Below, in pieces: positions 1 to 9,099 of a DNA stretch of 64,000 nucleotides. The position numbers were made by a program, and so were the translations under genes. Positions within the stretch are counted from its first letter, which is position 1. Each line of letters begins with the position of its first letter. The notes under the pieces were generated by a model. It was not told the origin of the DNA and made no database searches. It worked only from the letters and a program-made list of their open reading frames with translations. This stretch comes from Vibrio sp. PID17_43 (GTDB lineage: Bacteria; Pseudomonadota; Gammaproteobacteria; Enterobacterales; Vibrionaceae), in contig NZ_LIXM01000009.1 in assembly GCF_002608565.1 (NCBI RefSeq), forward strand, positions 62,001 to 126,000, read 5' to 3'.

Positions 1-400
1 GGTCTATCTTTAAGCATGTGAATGGCAGGGTGTGCAGATAGGCCAAAGATGAATATCCAGTGCTCAAGTCGTCAATCGCAGTACCCAGCCCCATTTCACA
101 CAGTTTCATCATACTGCCCAAGGTGGTTGGTAGTGATGGGTAAACTCACGGTTATCAATTTCGGTTTGAGTTTGGGTCACCACTTTCGTGCGGAATTTTT
201 ATGCGCTCGCCATCTCTGGATGATAATCGCATCCCCGTGTGTGTATCTTGCTTAGTGTCACTGAGAGCAATGCTTGCATTACGTAACCAGAGTGGCATGT
301 TTTGTCTTGCATGAGTTTGTACGACACCAATGGATACTTTGATAAACACAGCCTCACATTCCAGCATAAAAGGTGAAGCAACGAGTTGAGTAAGCATTTT
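1..400 (-). pseudogene. Decayed GGDEF-EAL (c-di-GMP turnover) gene fragment
   Basis: Three minus-strand pieces in different frames read like the end of a GGDEF domain followed by an EAL domain. Around 397-240 the translation includes VSIGVVQTHARQNMPLWLRN then ASIALSDTKQ, matching the C-terminal GGDEF helix pattern (SIG..., LLRNADIAL...AK). At about 190-112, after a frame change, TEIDNREFTHHYQP matches the start of EAL domains (the YYQP motif) and then hits a stop. At 110-1, in another frame, the translation contains IDDLSTGYSSLAYL and ends LKID, the DDFGTGYSSL...LKIDR block of EAL proteins. About 100 residues of the EAL domain are missing between the last two pieces. The gene is therefore broken by frameshifts and an internal deletion, and it continues past the left edge. 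No activity is expected. Confidence 0.7.
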
Positions 401-457
401 TCCATTAAGCTAATCACACAAGGGATGGAGGTCTGCGATTGTACTGACGTTTGAGCT

Positions 458-487
458 ATCAAGCGAGTCGAATAATATTCGCTTGAT
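458..487. repeat. Inverted repeat downstream of ntrC
   Basis: Nine-base arms ATCAAGCGA and TCGCTTGAT flank a 12-base loop just beyond the ntrC stop. It could form a hairpin at the end of the ntrBC transcript, but no clear T-run follows on either strand, so it is not a textbook terminator. Confidence 0.45.
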
Positions 488-507
488 AACTATTTCTTAC
501 ATTGTCG

Positions 508-1911
508 TTAGTACAATTCTTTTAATTTTCTGGTTAGTGTATTGCGACCCCAACCCAGTACTTTCGCCGCATCTTGCTTGTGACCTTTAGTGTGTTCTAG
601 CGCGGCTTCCAATAGAATGCGTTCAAACTCTGGTAAGGCGTAAGACAGCAACTCTTTATCTCCTGCAGCCAAAGCATGACGCGCCCATTTAGACAATTGC
701 TCTTGCCAACGGCCATGTTCCGAATCTGTCGTGATCTTTTTCTCTTCCAGTAACTCTGGTGGTAGATCGCTCGGAAGGACTTCACTGCCACTTGCCATCA
801 CGGTCAGCCAACGACAAATATTTTCCAGTTGTCGCACGTTCCCTGGCCAAGCTAAACGATTGAGGATCTCAACGGATGATGGGTGTAGAGTTTTGGTTTC
901 AACACTGAGTTCATCGGCGGCACGCACTAAGAAGTGTTGAGTCAGCTTTTCGATATCTTGTCGACGTTCGCGAAGTGCGGGAATTTGTACGCGAATAACG
1001 TTGAGACGATGAAACAAGTCCTCACGAAAATCGCCATTGTGGACCAGTTTTTCTAAGTTTTGGTGAGTGGCGGCGACAATCCGGACATCAACGCTGATCG
1101 GAGAATGCCCACCGACGCGGTAGAACTGTCCATCAGCAAGTACGCGTAATAATCGAGTTTGAATATCTAACGGCATGTCCCCAATTTCATCTAAGAATAA
1201 GGTGCCACCGTTGGCTTGTTCGAAGCGCCCTTGGCGCACACTATTGGCACCAGTAAATGCGCCTTTTTCATGACCAAACAGTTCGGACTCAATCAAGTCT
1301 TTAGGAATGGCGGCCATGTTGAGGGCAATAAAAGGTTTATTCGCTCGTGGACTATGGCGATGTAAAGCATGAGCGACAAGTTCTTTACCCGTACCTGATT
1401 CGCCATTAATTAATACCGAGATTGATGAGCGAGACAGTCGACCAATGGCTCGAAACACTTCTTGCATTGCAGGTGCTTCACCAATGATCTCTGGCGCATC
1501 AGCAGGTACATCGTCAGGCAGTAAATGCTCACGCTTGTTCTCTTGGCTATGGGCGATTGCCCTTTCTACAAGTGTGAGTGTTTCATCAATATCAAAGGGT
1601 TTCGGTAGATATTCAAACGCTCCTTTTTGGTACGCATTGACGGCTGCATCGAGATCTGAATGTGCTGTCATGATGATAACAGGCAGATCAGGGTAATTCT
1701 GTTGCAGTTGCTTAAGCAGTTCTAGGCCATCAATGCCTGGCATTCGAATATCAGACACCAATACATCAGGGACTTCACGTTCGAGCGCCATTAGTACGCT
1801 CTCCCCATCGGCATAGGTTTCACATTTGATATTGGCCGAAGAGAGGGTTTTCTCCATCACCCAGCGAATTGAACTGTCGTCATCAACGACCCAAACATAT
1901 CCTTTACTCAT
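508..1911 (-). CDS. glnG: Nitrogen regulation response regulator NtrC (NR(I))
   Basis: This is a sigma-54 enhancer-binding activator, phosphorylated by NtrB under nitrogen limitation, that switches on glnA and other nitrogen genes. The 467 residues match the family length. The receiver domain (about 1-120) has the acidic pocket DDD at 10-12, the phospho-acceptor D54 and the conserved K in LPKPF. The AAA+ domain (about 140-370) carries the Walker A motif GESGTGKE and the sigma-54 contact loop GAFTGA. A Fis-type helix-turn-helix ends the protein ([18 protein letters not shown]). It lies 61 nt downstream of ntrB and is probably co-transcribed with it. NtrC-like sites occur upstream of ntrB (3052-3068) and glnA (5549-5565), as expected for its own regulon. 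Confidence 0.97.
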   Translation of the reverse strand: MSKGYVWVVDDDSSIRWVMEKTLSSANIKCETYADGESVLMALEREVPDVLVSDIRMPGIDGLELLKQLQQNYPDLPVIIMTAHSDLDAAVNAYQKGAFEYLPKPFDIDETLTLVERAIAHSQENKREHLLPDDVPADAPEIIGEAPAMQEVFRAIGRLSRSSISVLINGESGTGKELVAHALHRHSPRANKPFIALNMAAIPKDLIESELFGHEKGAFTGANSVRQGRFEQANGGTLFLDEIGDMPLDIQTRLLRVLADGQFYRVGGHSPISVDVRIVAATHQNLEKLVHNGDFREDLFHRLNVIRVQIPALRERRQDIEKLTQHFLVRAADELSVETKTLHPSSVEILNRLAWPGNVRQLENICRWLTVMASGSEVLPSDLPPELLEEKKITTDSEHGRWQEQLSKWARHALAAGDKELLSYALPEFERILLEAALEHTKGHKQDAAKVLGWGRNTLTRKLKELY

Positions 1912-1972
1912 GTCATAAATCCTTGCAGCAAAAGGCCTAATTACTGACGAATACTCAAGTTATAGAGGTTGG

Positions 1973-3019
1973 TCAGATTGGCAAATAAATCGTAAAATTG
2001 GTGTGGCCCGGCCAGCTCTCGACATCAATCTTGCCGCTATGCTGGTCGATCAAGTTTTGTGAAATAGACAACCCAAGTCCAGTGCCCCCCTCACGGCCGC
2101 TGACCATAGGGTAGAACAGGGTATCTTGTAGTTCTGGTGGTATTCCCGGACCATTGTCAGTGATTTCAATGCGAGCGGCGAGTTTACAACGCTGACCATG
2201 AATGTTCGCTTGGTGCACCGTTCTGGTGCGAATTGTGATTTTTCCATGTTCTTGGCGAGACAGAATCTGCGCTGCGTTACTGACGATGTTAAGCATGGCT
2301 TGCTCGATTTGATCGGCATCCATCAATATTTCTGGCAAGCTCGGATCGTAATCTCGTTCAATCACGACATTATGCTGAGACTCCAGCTCAACCAGTTGGC
2401 GAACTTTTTCCAAAACTTGATGAAGGTTCTCTTCGCTTTTCTTGCCCGGTTTTTGTGGGCCTAGTAGGCGATCAACGAGTGCTCTTAAACGGTCGGCTTG
2501 CTCAATGATGATATGGGTGTATTCCTGTAGTGAGGGATCTGGCAACATTTTTTGTAAGAGCTGTGCGGCTCCGCGCAGGCCACCGAGTGGGTTTTTAATT
2601 TCATGAGCAAGCCCTCGAACCAACAGCTTGGCGGCTTGCTGTTGCGCGTGTTGATTGAGCTCTTGCGTCAGACGACGTTGCTGATCGATTTTACGCATTT
2701 CTACTAGTAGCATCAGCTGTTTTTGCCAAGTGATCGGGCTAACGGTGACTTCTAACATTAAAGGGCGCCCATCGACGACAAAAGTGACGTCACTGTCGGT
2801 AATGCTTTGGCCGCTTTGTAATGGTTGTGTAAGTAGGGCTAAGTCCATCGAAGCATGTTGGATAAGTTGCGATAGCGGCTGATCGATAATGCGTTTGGCA
2901 CTTTGAGAGAATAGTAGTTCAGCGGCAGGGTTGGCATGGCGAATAGCCAACTCATCATCAAGAATCAGTGTTGCTGTCACCATGTTATTGAGAATGGCGC
3001 AGGAGAGGCTGGTATCCAC
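1973..3019 (-). CDS. glnL: Nitrogen regulation sensor histidine kinase NtrB (NR(II))
   Basis: This is a cytoplasmic two-component kinase/phosphatase for NtrC, controlled in the family by the PII protein GlnB. The 348 residues contain an N-terminal PAS domain (about 8-110), the H-box [12 protein letters not shown] with the phospho-accepting H139 (the same number as in E. coli), and an HATPase region with the N box (IVSNAAQ), the G1 box (DNGPGIP) and the G2 box (GGTGLGLSI). There is no membrane segment, which fits the soluble NtrB type. A perfect NtrC consensus site lies 33 bp upstream of the start codon, so the kinase and regulator genes are probably autorepressed. A DUF4124 gene separates this pair from glnA. 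Confidence 0.97.
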   Translation of the reverse strand: MDTSLSCAILNNMVTATLILDDELAIRHANPAAELLFSQSAKRIIDQPLSQLIQHASMDLALLTQPLQSGQSITDSDVTFVVDGRPLMLEVTVSPITWQKQLMLLVEMRKIDQQRRLTQELNQHAQQQAAKLLVRGLAHEIKNPLGGLRGAAQLLQKMLPDPSLQEYTHIIIEQADRLRALVDRLLGPQKPGKKSEENLHQVLEKVRQLVELESQHNVVIERDYDPSLPEILMDADQIEQAMLNIVSNAAQILSRQEHGKITIRTRTVHQANIHGQRCKLAARIEITDNGPGIPPELQDTLFYPMVSGREGGTGLGLSISQNLIDQHSGKIDVESWPGHTNFTIYLPI

Positions 3020-3051
3020 ATTACGTCCTTGTTTGCGTTGTGACTGTGCGT

Positions 3052-3068
3052 TGCACTACATTGGTGCA
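3052..3068 (-). promoter_or_regulatory. NtrC-binding site upstream of ntrB
   Basis: TGCACTACATTGGTGCA matches the NtrC consensus TGCACY-N5-GGTGCA at every defined position. It lies 33 bp upstream of the ntrB start with no sigma-54 promoter visible downstream. In enteric bacteria the glnL promoter has an overlapping NtrC site that represses it, and the same arrangement is inferred here. Confidence 0.8.
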
Positions 3069-3148
3069 ATAGAGCGTAAGTATGGCGAATAATTCTCAGA
3101 AGAAAAAGCGAAAAGCGTGGTTAGAGTTCGTTTTTTTCACTAAATATT

Positions 3149-3730
3149 CTATTTTGCCCCTTTAATGGTCGGCTTGATACTTGCTCTATGTAAATGCACC
3201 GTTATAGGGCTAGTAGATGCAATAAGCTTGCCGCTTCGCTTCGCTTGCACCGCAAGGGTGTGGGTGCCTCGATCAATATTGTTCAGCTGCCAAGTTAAAC
3301 GGTGTTGTGGCACGCCATGGGGCTTACCATCAAGGAAGAGTTGCAACTGTTCGTCAATACCTAATTTACGGTTGGCCTTGAGCTGAATGTGGATGATTCC
3401 TTGATTACTGCGAATGGTTTCATCATGCTGAGGGGTGAGCGTAGCGAGGGAAAGCGGTAAAGGCTTGTCTGTTTTTGGTTTATCATTCGCTTGTGGTACA
3501 GGGCGTGTTTTTTTTTGAGGAGCGAGAGACTCGGTATTTTCCACTCTAGGTGCAGGTGAAGTGGATTCGAGGTTTGGTAGAGAAATGGCTTGCGCACCTT
3601 GGTTTGGTGTATCACTGAAGTGCACCTGCCCCTCTTTATCAACCCAAGTGTAAGCCACTTGGGCCAATGAAGCCGTGGTAATTAGCAAGCTGCTGATCGC
3701 GCATAGCGATGGTAAAAGCTGAACTTTCAT
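3149..3730 (-). CDS. DUF4124 domain-containing periplasmic protein
   Basis: The function is unknown. The start is placed at the ATG at 3730 because AAGAAGG lies just upstream and the product then begins with a signal peptide (MKVQLLPSLCAISSLLITTA, cleavage near SLA-QV). The longer frame to 3787 would put 19 charged residues before it. The mature protein opens with a DUF4124 motif, YTWVDKEGQVHFSDTP (about residues 27-42), continues through a Pro/Lys-rich linker, and ends in a region resembling a beta-sandwich (about 100-190). The gene sits between glnA and ntrB on the same strand. That position is suggestive of nitrogen control but does not give a role. The DUF4124 assignment is strong and the function is open. 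Confidence 0.85.
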   Translation of the reverse strand: MKVQLLPSLCAISSLLITTASLAQVAYTWVDKEGQVHFSDTPNQGAQAISLPNLESTSPAPRVENTESLAPQKKTRPVPQANDKPKTDKPLPLSLATLTPQHDETIRSNQGIIHIQLKANRKLGIDEQLQLFLDGKPHGVPQHRLTWQLNNIDRGTHTLAVQAKRSGKLIASTSPITVHLHRASIKPTIKGAK

Positions 3731-3855
3731 TGCCCACCTTCTTTTGATCGATGATTTCACGTTTTGGTTGCTTACTCTTTGACTCATAAGAAAAATAGTT
3801 TGAGTGTATTTCAGTTATCCCTCCATGTTAAACACCCTAGTTAGTCGAGCGAATA

Positions 3856-3884
3856 CAAAAAAGGCCCACCTGCGAGGCGAGCCT
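3856..3884 (-). terminator. Rho-independent terminator of glnA
   Basis: Read on the minus strand, AGGCTCGCCT and AGGTGGGCCT pair (two G-T wobbles) around a CGC loop and are followed by TTTTTTG. It lies 43 nt beyond the glnA stop and separates glnA from the DUF4124-ntrB-ntrC genes. Leaky read-through would couple them. Confidence 0.8.
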
Positions 3885-3926
3885 AATATTTAGTAACCTG
3901 TGTTTACACCTTACACAGCGAGGGTC

Positions 3927-5336
3927 TTATACTGAGTAGTATAGTTCGAACTCAAGTGGGTGAGTCGCCATGTTGATACGCTCTACATCTTGAGATTTCA
4001 GTGCGATGTAAGAATCGATGAAGTCATCAGAGAATACGCCACCTGTAGTTAAGAACTCGCGATCTTCGTCAAGTGCTTTTAGTGCCACTTCTAGAGACTC
4101 TGCCACTTTTGGAATTTCTGCCGCTTCTTCTGCTGGTAAGTCGTACAAGTCTTTGTCCATCGCTTCACCTGGGTGAATCTTGTTCTTGATACCGTCAAGA
4201 CCAGCCATTAGTAGACATGCAAACGCTAGGTATGGGTTTGCTGCTGGATCTGGGAAGCGAGCTTCTATACGACGCGCTTTCGGGCTTGGTACCACAGGGA
4301 TACGGATAGAAGCACTACGGTTACGAGCAGAGTAAGCTAGCATAACTGGTGCTTCAAAGCCTGGTACAAGACGTTTGTATGAGTTCGTTGATGGGTTAGC
4401 AAACGCGTTGATAGCGCGAGCATGCTTGATGATACCACCGATGTAGTAAAGTGCAGTTTCAGATAGACCACCGTACTTGTCGCCAGCAAATAGGTTAACA
4501 CCATCTTTTGCTAGAGATTGGTGAACGTGCATGCCGCTGCCGTTATCACCAACAAGAGGCTTAGGCATGAATGTTGCCGTCTTACCAAATGCGTGAGCTA
4601 CGTTGTGTACCACGTATTTGTAGATTTGGATTTCGTCCGCTTTAGCCGTTAGTGTGTTGAAACGCGTCGCGATTTCGTTTTGACCTGCCGTTGCTACCTC
4701 GTGGTGGTGAGCTTCTACAACTAGGCCCATCTCTTCCATGACTAGACACATTGCAGAGCGGATGTCTTGAGATGAATCCACTGGTGCGACTGGGAAGTAA
4801 CCGCCTTTCACGCCTGGACGGTGACCTTTGTTACCACCTTCGATTTCAGTACCGGTGTTCCAAGCTGCTTCTACGTCGTCGATCTTGAAGAAAGAACCAG
4901 ACATGTCGTTAGAGAATTTCACATCGTCAAATAGGAAAAACTCTGGCTCAGGACCGACAAGAACAGTGTCTGCGATACCCGTAGAGCGCATGTAGTCTTC
5001 AGCACGTTTAGCGATTGAACGTGGGTCACGATCGTAACCTTGCATTGTTGCAGGCTCAAGAATGTCACAACGAACGTTTAGCGTTGCGTCTTCTGTGAAT
5101 GGGTCAAGCACTGCAGAAGATGCGTCTGGCATCATCACCATATCTGACTCGTTGATACCTTTCCAGCCCGCTACTGAAGAACCATCGAACATCTTACCTT
5201 CTTCGAAGAAGTCTGCGTCGATTTGGTGAGCAGGGATAGAGATATGTTGCTCTTTACCTTTCGTATCAGTAAAGCGTAGGTCAACAAACTTAACTTCGTT
5301 TTCTTGGATCAGCGATAGAACGTTTTCTACTGACAT
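3927..5336 (-). CDS. glnA: Glutamine synthetase, type I
   Basis: GlnA makes glutamine from glutamate, ammonia and ATP. It is a cytoplasmic dodecamer and the main entry point of ammonia at low nitrogen. The 469 residues match the GSI-beta length. Visible family motifs are [10 protein letters not shown], the metal-binding [10 protein letters not shown], the ATP-region [12 protein letters not shown], and [13 protein letters not shown] around residue 314. The adenylylation loop is DLYDLP with Y398 as the likely AMP acceptor (Tyr397 in E. coli), so activity is probably controlled by GlnE. AGGTTATCC upstream gives a plausible ribosome site. A sigma-54 promoter and NtrC sites lie in the 528-bp region shared with the divergent typA gene. 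Confidence 0.98.
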   Translation of the reverse strand: MSVENVLSLIQENEVKFVDLRFTDTKGKEQHISIPAHQIDADFFEEGKMFDGSSVAGWKGINESDMVMMPDASSAVLDPFTEDATLNVRCDILEPATMQGYDRDPRSIAKRAEDYMRSTGIADTVLVGPEPEFFLFDDVKFSNDMSGSFFKIDDVEAAWNTGTEIEGGNKGHRPGVKGGYFPVAPVDSSQDIRSAMCLVMEEMGLVVEAHHHEVATAGQNEIATRFNTLTAKADEIQIYKYVVHNVAHAFGKTATFMPKPLVGDNGSGMHVHQSLAKDGVNLFAGDKYGGLSETALYYIGGIIKHARAINAFANPSTNSYKRLVPGFEAPVMLAYSARNRSASIRIPVVPSPKARRIEARFPDPAANPYLAFACLLMAGLDGIKNKIHPGEAMDKDLYDLPAEEAAEIPKVAESLEVALKALDEDREFLTTGGVFSDDFIDSYIALKSQDVERINMATHPLEFELYYSV

Positions 5337-5449
5337 CTTGGATAACCTCCAGTGTTAATAAAGCGGTAAACTCGATTGATGAATCGTTGATAAAATCCAG
5401 CATTGATTAATCTGTTTGACATATCGTTAATCGATGCTTGTTTATCTAA

Positions 5450-5465
5450 AGCCAAAACCGTGCCA
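5450..5465 (-). promoter_or_regulatory. Sigma-54 promoter of glnA
   Basis: On the minus strand TGGCACGGTTTTGGCT fits the -24/-12 consensus TGGCACG-N4-TTGCW with one mismatch and the exact GG-to-GC spacing. The predicted start of transcription is near 5438, giving a leader of about 100 nt before glnA. It corresponds to glnAp2 of enteric bacteria. Confidence 0.85.
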
Positions 5466-5504
5466 AAAAAAATATTACTGTATTTTCAGTGCCTTGTGGT
5501 TTTT

Positions 5505-5595
5505 GGTGCTCATTTGGTGCAAACCTTTGCACCAAAATGATCTAATGATGCACAGGTTTGGTGCGTCAAACTAGTGTTGCACCATCATGTGACAA
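5505..5595 (-). promoter_or_regulatory. NtrC enhancer region of glnA
   Basis: TGCACAGGTTTGGTGCG at 5549-5565 matches TGCACY-N5-GGTGCA at all but two defined positions and is centred about 120 bp upstream of the predicted start site, where NtrC enhancers normally lie. Weaker half-sites flank it: GGTGCTCATTTGGTGCA at 5505-5521 has a perfect right half, and TGCACC occurs at 5528-5533 and 5579-5584. The rest of the 5337-5864 gap should hold the typA promoter, which I could not place with confidence. Confidence 0.75.
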
Positions 5596-5864
5596 AATTA
5601 TTGTTCATTCAGCCTGTTTTTTGAGCGTTGGTCAATTTCTATTAACGGTGATGGGGATAAAATTGAGCTGAATCAATCCGCTGTACATCAGAAAGTGAGC
5701 GTTAAGCGTAAATTTGACAGAAATGCTCGGGAGTAGATCACATATTTCTATGCTTTTTGCTAAAATCTGGTACATTATGGCCGTTTTTTTAATCAGCAAA
5801 TGTCACCTAGAGAGCACCCGTTCTCAGTGTGGGGGCATTTCATCTATCTAAGTGAATCAAATCC

Positions 5865-7697
5865 ATGGCTACTCCACAGATTGATAAATTAAGAAATATC
5901 GCGATCATCGCGCACGTTGACCACGGTAAAACAACACTGGTTGATAAACTACTACAACAATCAGGTACTCTAGAGTCTCGCGGCGAAGCTGAAGAGCGAG
6001 TCATGGACTCAAACGACATCGAAAAAGAACGTGGTATTACCATTCTTGCTAAAAACACAGCAATTAACTGGAATGATTACCGCATCAACATCGTTGATAC
6101 TCCGGGACACGCGGACTTCGGTGGTGAAGTAGAACGTATCATGTCGATGGTAGACTCAGTACTACTTATCGTAGACGCAGTTGACGGCCCAATGCCACAA
6201 ACGCGTTTCGTTACACAAAAAGCATTCGCGCATGGTCTTAAGCCAATCGTTGTAATCAACAAGATTGACCGTCCTGGCGCACGTCCTGATTGGGTTATGG
6301 ACCAAGTGTTCGACCTATTCGACAACCTAGGTGCAACGGATGAACAGCTAGACTTTAAAGTGGTTTACGCATCAGCACTAAACGGCTGGGCGACGCTAGA
6401 AGAAGGCGAAACTGGCGAAAACATGGAACCACTGTTCCAAACTATCGTTGATCAAGTAGAAGCGCCAAATGTTGACCTTGACGGTCCACTACAGATGCAA
6501 ATCTCTCAGCTAGATTACAGCTCATACGTTGGTGTAATCGGTGTGGCTCGTGTAACTCGTGGTACAGTGCGTCCTAACCAACAAGTGACTATCGTAAGCG
6601 CTGATGGTAAGAAACGTAACGGTAAAGTGGGCACAGTAATGGGCTACCTTGGCCTAGAACGTCATGACATCGAGCAAGCTAACGCAGGTGACATTATTGC
6701 GATCACAGGTCTTGGCGAACTTAAGATCTCTGACACTATCTGTGACGTGAACAACGTTGAAGCGATGATTCCGCTTTCTGTTGATGAACCAACAGTAACC
6801 ATGACGTTCCAAGTAAACACTTCACCGTTCGCGGGTAAAGAAGGTAAGTTCGTTACTTCACGTAACATCCTTGAGCGTCTACAAAAAGAGCTTGTTCACA
6901 ACGTTGCTCTACGCGTTGAGGAGACGGATAACCCAGATCGCTTCCGCGTATCAGGTCGTGGTGAACTTCACCTATCTATCCTGATCGAAAACATGCGTCG
7001 TGAAGGTTTCGAGCTAGCGGTATCTCGTCCTGAAGTAATCATCAAGCGTGATGAAAATGGTAACCTAGAAGAACCGTTTGAAACGGTAACTATCGACGTC
7101 ATGGAAGAAAACCAAGGCGGTATCATGGAAGCTATCGGTCTTCGTAAAGGCGAACTGACTGATATGTCTCCAGATGGCAAAGGCCGTGTTCGTATGGACT
7201 TCATGATGCCTTCTCGTGGTCTGATTGGTTTCCAAACAGAATTCATGACACTGACTTCAGGTTCTGGTCTTCTTTACCATACGTTTGATCACTACGGCCC
7301 ACACAAAGGCGGTACGATCGGTCAACGTAACAACGGTGTTCTAATTTCGAACGCAACAGGTAAAGCTCTGACTTACGCACTGTTCAACCTTCAAGAACGT
7401 GGTCGTTTATTTGCTGAGCACGCTGATGAAGTATACGAAGGTCAGGTTATCGGTATTCACAACCGTTCAAACGACCTAACAGTAAACTGTCTGAAAGGTA
7501 AGCAGCTCACCAACGTTCGTGCATCAGGTACTGATGAAGCGCAGGTTCTTACTCCAGCAATCAAATACACGCTAGAGCAAGCACTGGAGTTCATCGATGA
7601 TGACGAACTAGTAGAAGTAACACCTGAAAGCATCCGTATTCGTAAACGTCACCTGACAGAAAACGATCGTAAACGTGCTTCACGTGATGCAAAGTAA
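5865..7697 (+). CDS. typA: Translational GTPase TypA/BipA
   Basis: This is a ribosome-associated GTPase of the EF-G/LepA class, needed in other bacteria for 50S assembly and growth under stress or cold. The 610 residues match the family. The GTPase domain (about 1-200) shows G1 AHVDHGKTT, the switch region ERGITI, G3 [10 protein letters not shown] and G4 NKIDRPGA. Domain II, the EF-G-like domains III and V, and the basic C-terminal domain follow, ending in [16 protein letters not shown], a known BipA signature. The start ATG at 5865 has only a weak ribosome site (AAGTGAATC). The gene is divergent from glnA, the same neighbour it has in enteric bacteria, and is followed by its own terminator. 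Confidence 0.97.
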   Translation: MATPQIDKLRNIAIIAHVDHGKTTLVDKLLQQSGTLESRGEAEERVMDSNDIEKERGITILAKNTAINWNDYRINIVDTPGHADFGGEVERIMSMVDSVLLIVDAVDGPMPQTRFVTQKAFAHGLKPIVVINKIDRPGARPDWVMDQVFDLFDNLGATDEQLDFKVVYASALNGWATLEEGETGENMEPLFQTIVDQVEAPNVDLDGPLQMQISQLDYSSYVGVIGVARVTRGTVRPNQQVTIVSADGKKRNGKVGTVMGYLGLERHDIEQANAGDIIAITGLGELKISDTICDVNNVEAMIPLSVDEPTVTMTFQVNTSPFAGKEGKFVTSRNILERLQKELVHNVALRVEETDNPDRFRVSGRGELHLSILIENMRREGFELAVSRPEVIIKRDENGNLEEPFETVTIDVMEENQGGIMEAIGLRKGELTDMSPDGKGRVRMDFMMPSRGLIGFQTEFMTLTSGSGLLYHTFDHYGPHKGGTIGQRNNGVLISNATGKALTYALFNLQERGRLFAEHADEVYEGQVIGIHNRSNDLTVNCLKGKQLTNVRASGTDEAQVLTPAIKYTLEQALEFIDDDELVEVTPESIRIRKRHLTENDRKRASRDAK

Positions 7698-7729
7698 TCC
7701 TCTAATCTAGGTTAGTTGATATCAGAAAG

Positions 7730-7761
7730 CCCTAAGCCGCACTGCGACTTAGGGTTTTTTA
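7730..7761 (+). terminator. Terminator of typA
   Basis: CCCTAAG and CTTAGGG form a stem around CCGCACTGCGA, followed by TTTTTT. It begins about 30 nt after the typA stop. Confidence 0.9.
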
Positions 7762-7837
7762 TTGCCTGATTCTCACCGATTCCGTATGACGACAGAATCG
7801 GTGAGAGATCTTAGATCGATGAGCAATGAGGTCATGA

Positions 7838-8371
7838 GTGAAACCCATCATCATTACTGGCGGACCGGGAGCCGGAAAAACCACACTTGTTAAGGCTCTG
7901 TCTGAATTTGGTTATGCCACTTTTGAAGAAGCGTCTCGTCGGTTAATTGCCGAGCAAAGTCGTATTCCTAATGGAGTGCTCCCTTGGACGAATTTGCCGG
8001 CGTTCGCTAAGTTATGTCTTGCATTGATGAGGAAGCAAAAACATCAGGCTTTGTGCCATGAGATTGCTTTTGTTGATCGCGCGATCCCAGATATCGCCGC
8101 TTACTTGAAAATCGGCGGTTGTAGTGTGGAGAGAGCCTTTGCTGTTGAGGGGATAGGCTACCATCACCTGGTATTTGCCTGCCGACCTGAAGCGGCTATT
8201 TATGTGCAGGATGAGGTTCGTCCACACCGTTTTGAGGAAGCACTGCAGATTCATCAGACGTTAGTCGATACTTATGCTAGACAGGGTTACCAAGTGGTCG
8301 ATGTGCCATGGGGAACGGTAGAAGACAGAGTCGCTTTTATTCGGCGTGCTAGTGGGTTGCTTGGGCGATAA
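7838..8371 (+). CDS. AAA_28-type P-loop ATPase/kinase-like protein
   Basis: This is a 177-residue P-loop NTPase of unknown role. The Walker A motif GGPGAGKTT (residues 8-16) follows the first strand directly. FEEASRRLIAEQ and FVDRAIPDIAAYL (about 77-89) resemble the small AAA_28/NadR-like ATPase group, whose members are predicted to phosphorylate or sense small molecules. The GTG start at 7838 is preceded by GAGG seven bases upstream. An overlapping ATG at 7834 is in another frame. The gene stands alone between typA and a convergent DUF2959 gene. No substrate can be read from the sequence. Confidence 0.75.
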   Translation: MKPIIITGGPGAGKTTLVKALSEFGYATFEEASRRLIAEQSRIPNGVLPWTNLPAFAKLCLALMRKQKHQALCHEIAFVDRAIPDIAAYLKIGGCSVERAFAVEGIGYHHLVFACRPEAAIYVQDEVRPHRFEEALQIHQTLVDTYARQGYQVVDVPWGTVEDRVAFIRRASGLLGR

Positions 8372-8375
8372 GAAA

Positions 8376-8403
8376 ATGAACCCCTCCTCACGAGGAGGAG
8401 GGG
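8376..8403 (-). terminator. Terminator between the ATPase gene and the DUF2959 gene
   Basis: CCCCTCCTC and GAGGAGGGG form a nine-pair stem around a five-base loop. On the minus strand the tail TTCATTTTCTTA is T-rich, so it mainly serves the DUF2959 gene. It lies between two convergent genes and may act both ways. Confidence 0.75.
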
Positions 8404-8422
8404 GTAGTTAGATATAGTCTGC

Positions 8423-9064
8423 TTATTTTTGGTTGAGCTTTTGCAGGAACTTGTCTGACTCAGCAATCGCCGCGTTCATCTGTTTGATCGCGTACTGAAT
8501 GTCTTTCTCTAAGCTAGAAAACTCCCCCTTTAGAGAGCCGATAGCGCTGGCGTTGAGGTTATGTTTTAGGTAAAGGGTATTGTCGCGCAGCGTGTTCAAT
8601 ACTGGCGTCATTTTTTGCTCAGCACGTTTCATTGCACTTAGCATGCTTTTGTAAGACGATTTGGTTTCACGCAGCTTTTGCTCGCTCGAACGGCGCAGCT
8701 TTGCGTTGGTGTACAGCTCTAATTCATCTTGCCATTCATCAAACAGAGCATCAGAGACATCTTCAATTGCCGCAATACGATCGCGCACGTCTTGTGCTGC
8801 TTTCTCGCTGTCTTCGTACTTATCATTAATATTGTTGTAGACCGATTCTAGCTCACCACCATCGAAGTTGGTAAGAGCGGAAAGTGCTTCAAGCGCGCTG
8901 GTAAACTCTTCCTGTGCATCTTGTTGTGACTCTTTGGCATCTTCAACCCGGTCGACCATGATTTCTCGCTTGTGATAGCCCACTTGCTCCATCGCTGAGT
9001 AATAAGCGGACTGACATCCTGTCAAAGTGAAAATTGATAGTACAATTGCTAATAAATAAGGCAT
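8423..9064 (-). CDS. DUF2959 family lipoprotein
   Basis: This 213-residue protein of unknown function begins with a hydrophobic leader ending in the lipobox LTGC, so it is predicted to be cleaved, lipidated at Cys17 and anchored at the envelope. After CQSAYYSAMEQVGYHKREI the protein is almost entirely charged helix: acidic stretches such as EDAKESQQDAQEEF and later Lys/Glu-rich segments suggest long coiled coils through about residue 205. This composition and length match DUF2959. It is divergent from yihY with about 35 bp between the starts, so the two promoters must overlap. Confidence 0.85.
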   Translation of the reverse strand: MPYLLAIVLSIFTLTGCQSAYYSAMEQVGYHKREIMVDRVEDAKESQQDAQEEFTSALEALSALTNFDGGELESVYNNINDKYEDSEKAAQDVRDRIAAIEDVSDALFDEWQDELELYTNAKLRRSSEQKLRETKSSYKSMLSAMKRAEQKMTPVLNTLRDNTLYLKHNLNASAIGSLKGEFSSLEKDIQYAIKQMNAAIAESDKFLQKLNQK

Positions 9065-9099
9065 TCTTATGTCCTCGACGCTAATTTATGAGATGAACT

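Noticed and set aside
22..255. Plus-strand open frame of 77 codons near the left edge
   Set aside because: It is antisense to the recognisable EAL-domain relic, lacks a ribosome site and has no protein-like features.
5840..6058. Minus-strand open frame across the start of typA
   Set aside because: Shadow of typA; typA itself is unambiguous.
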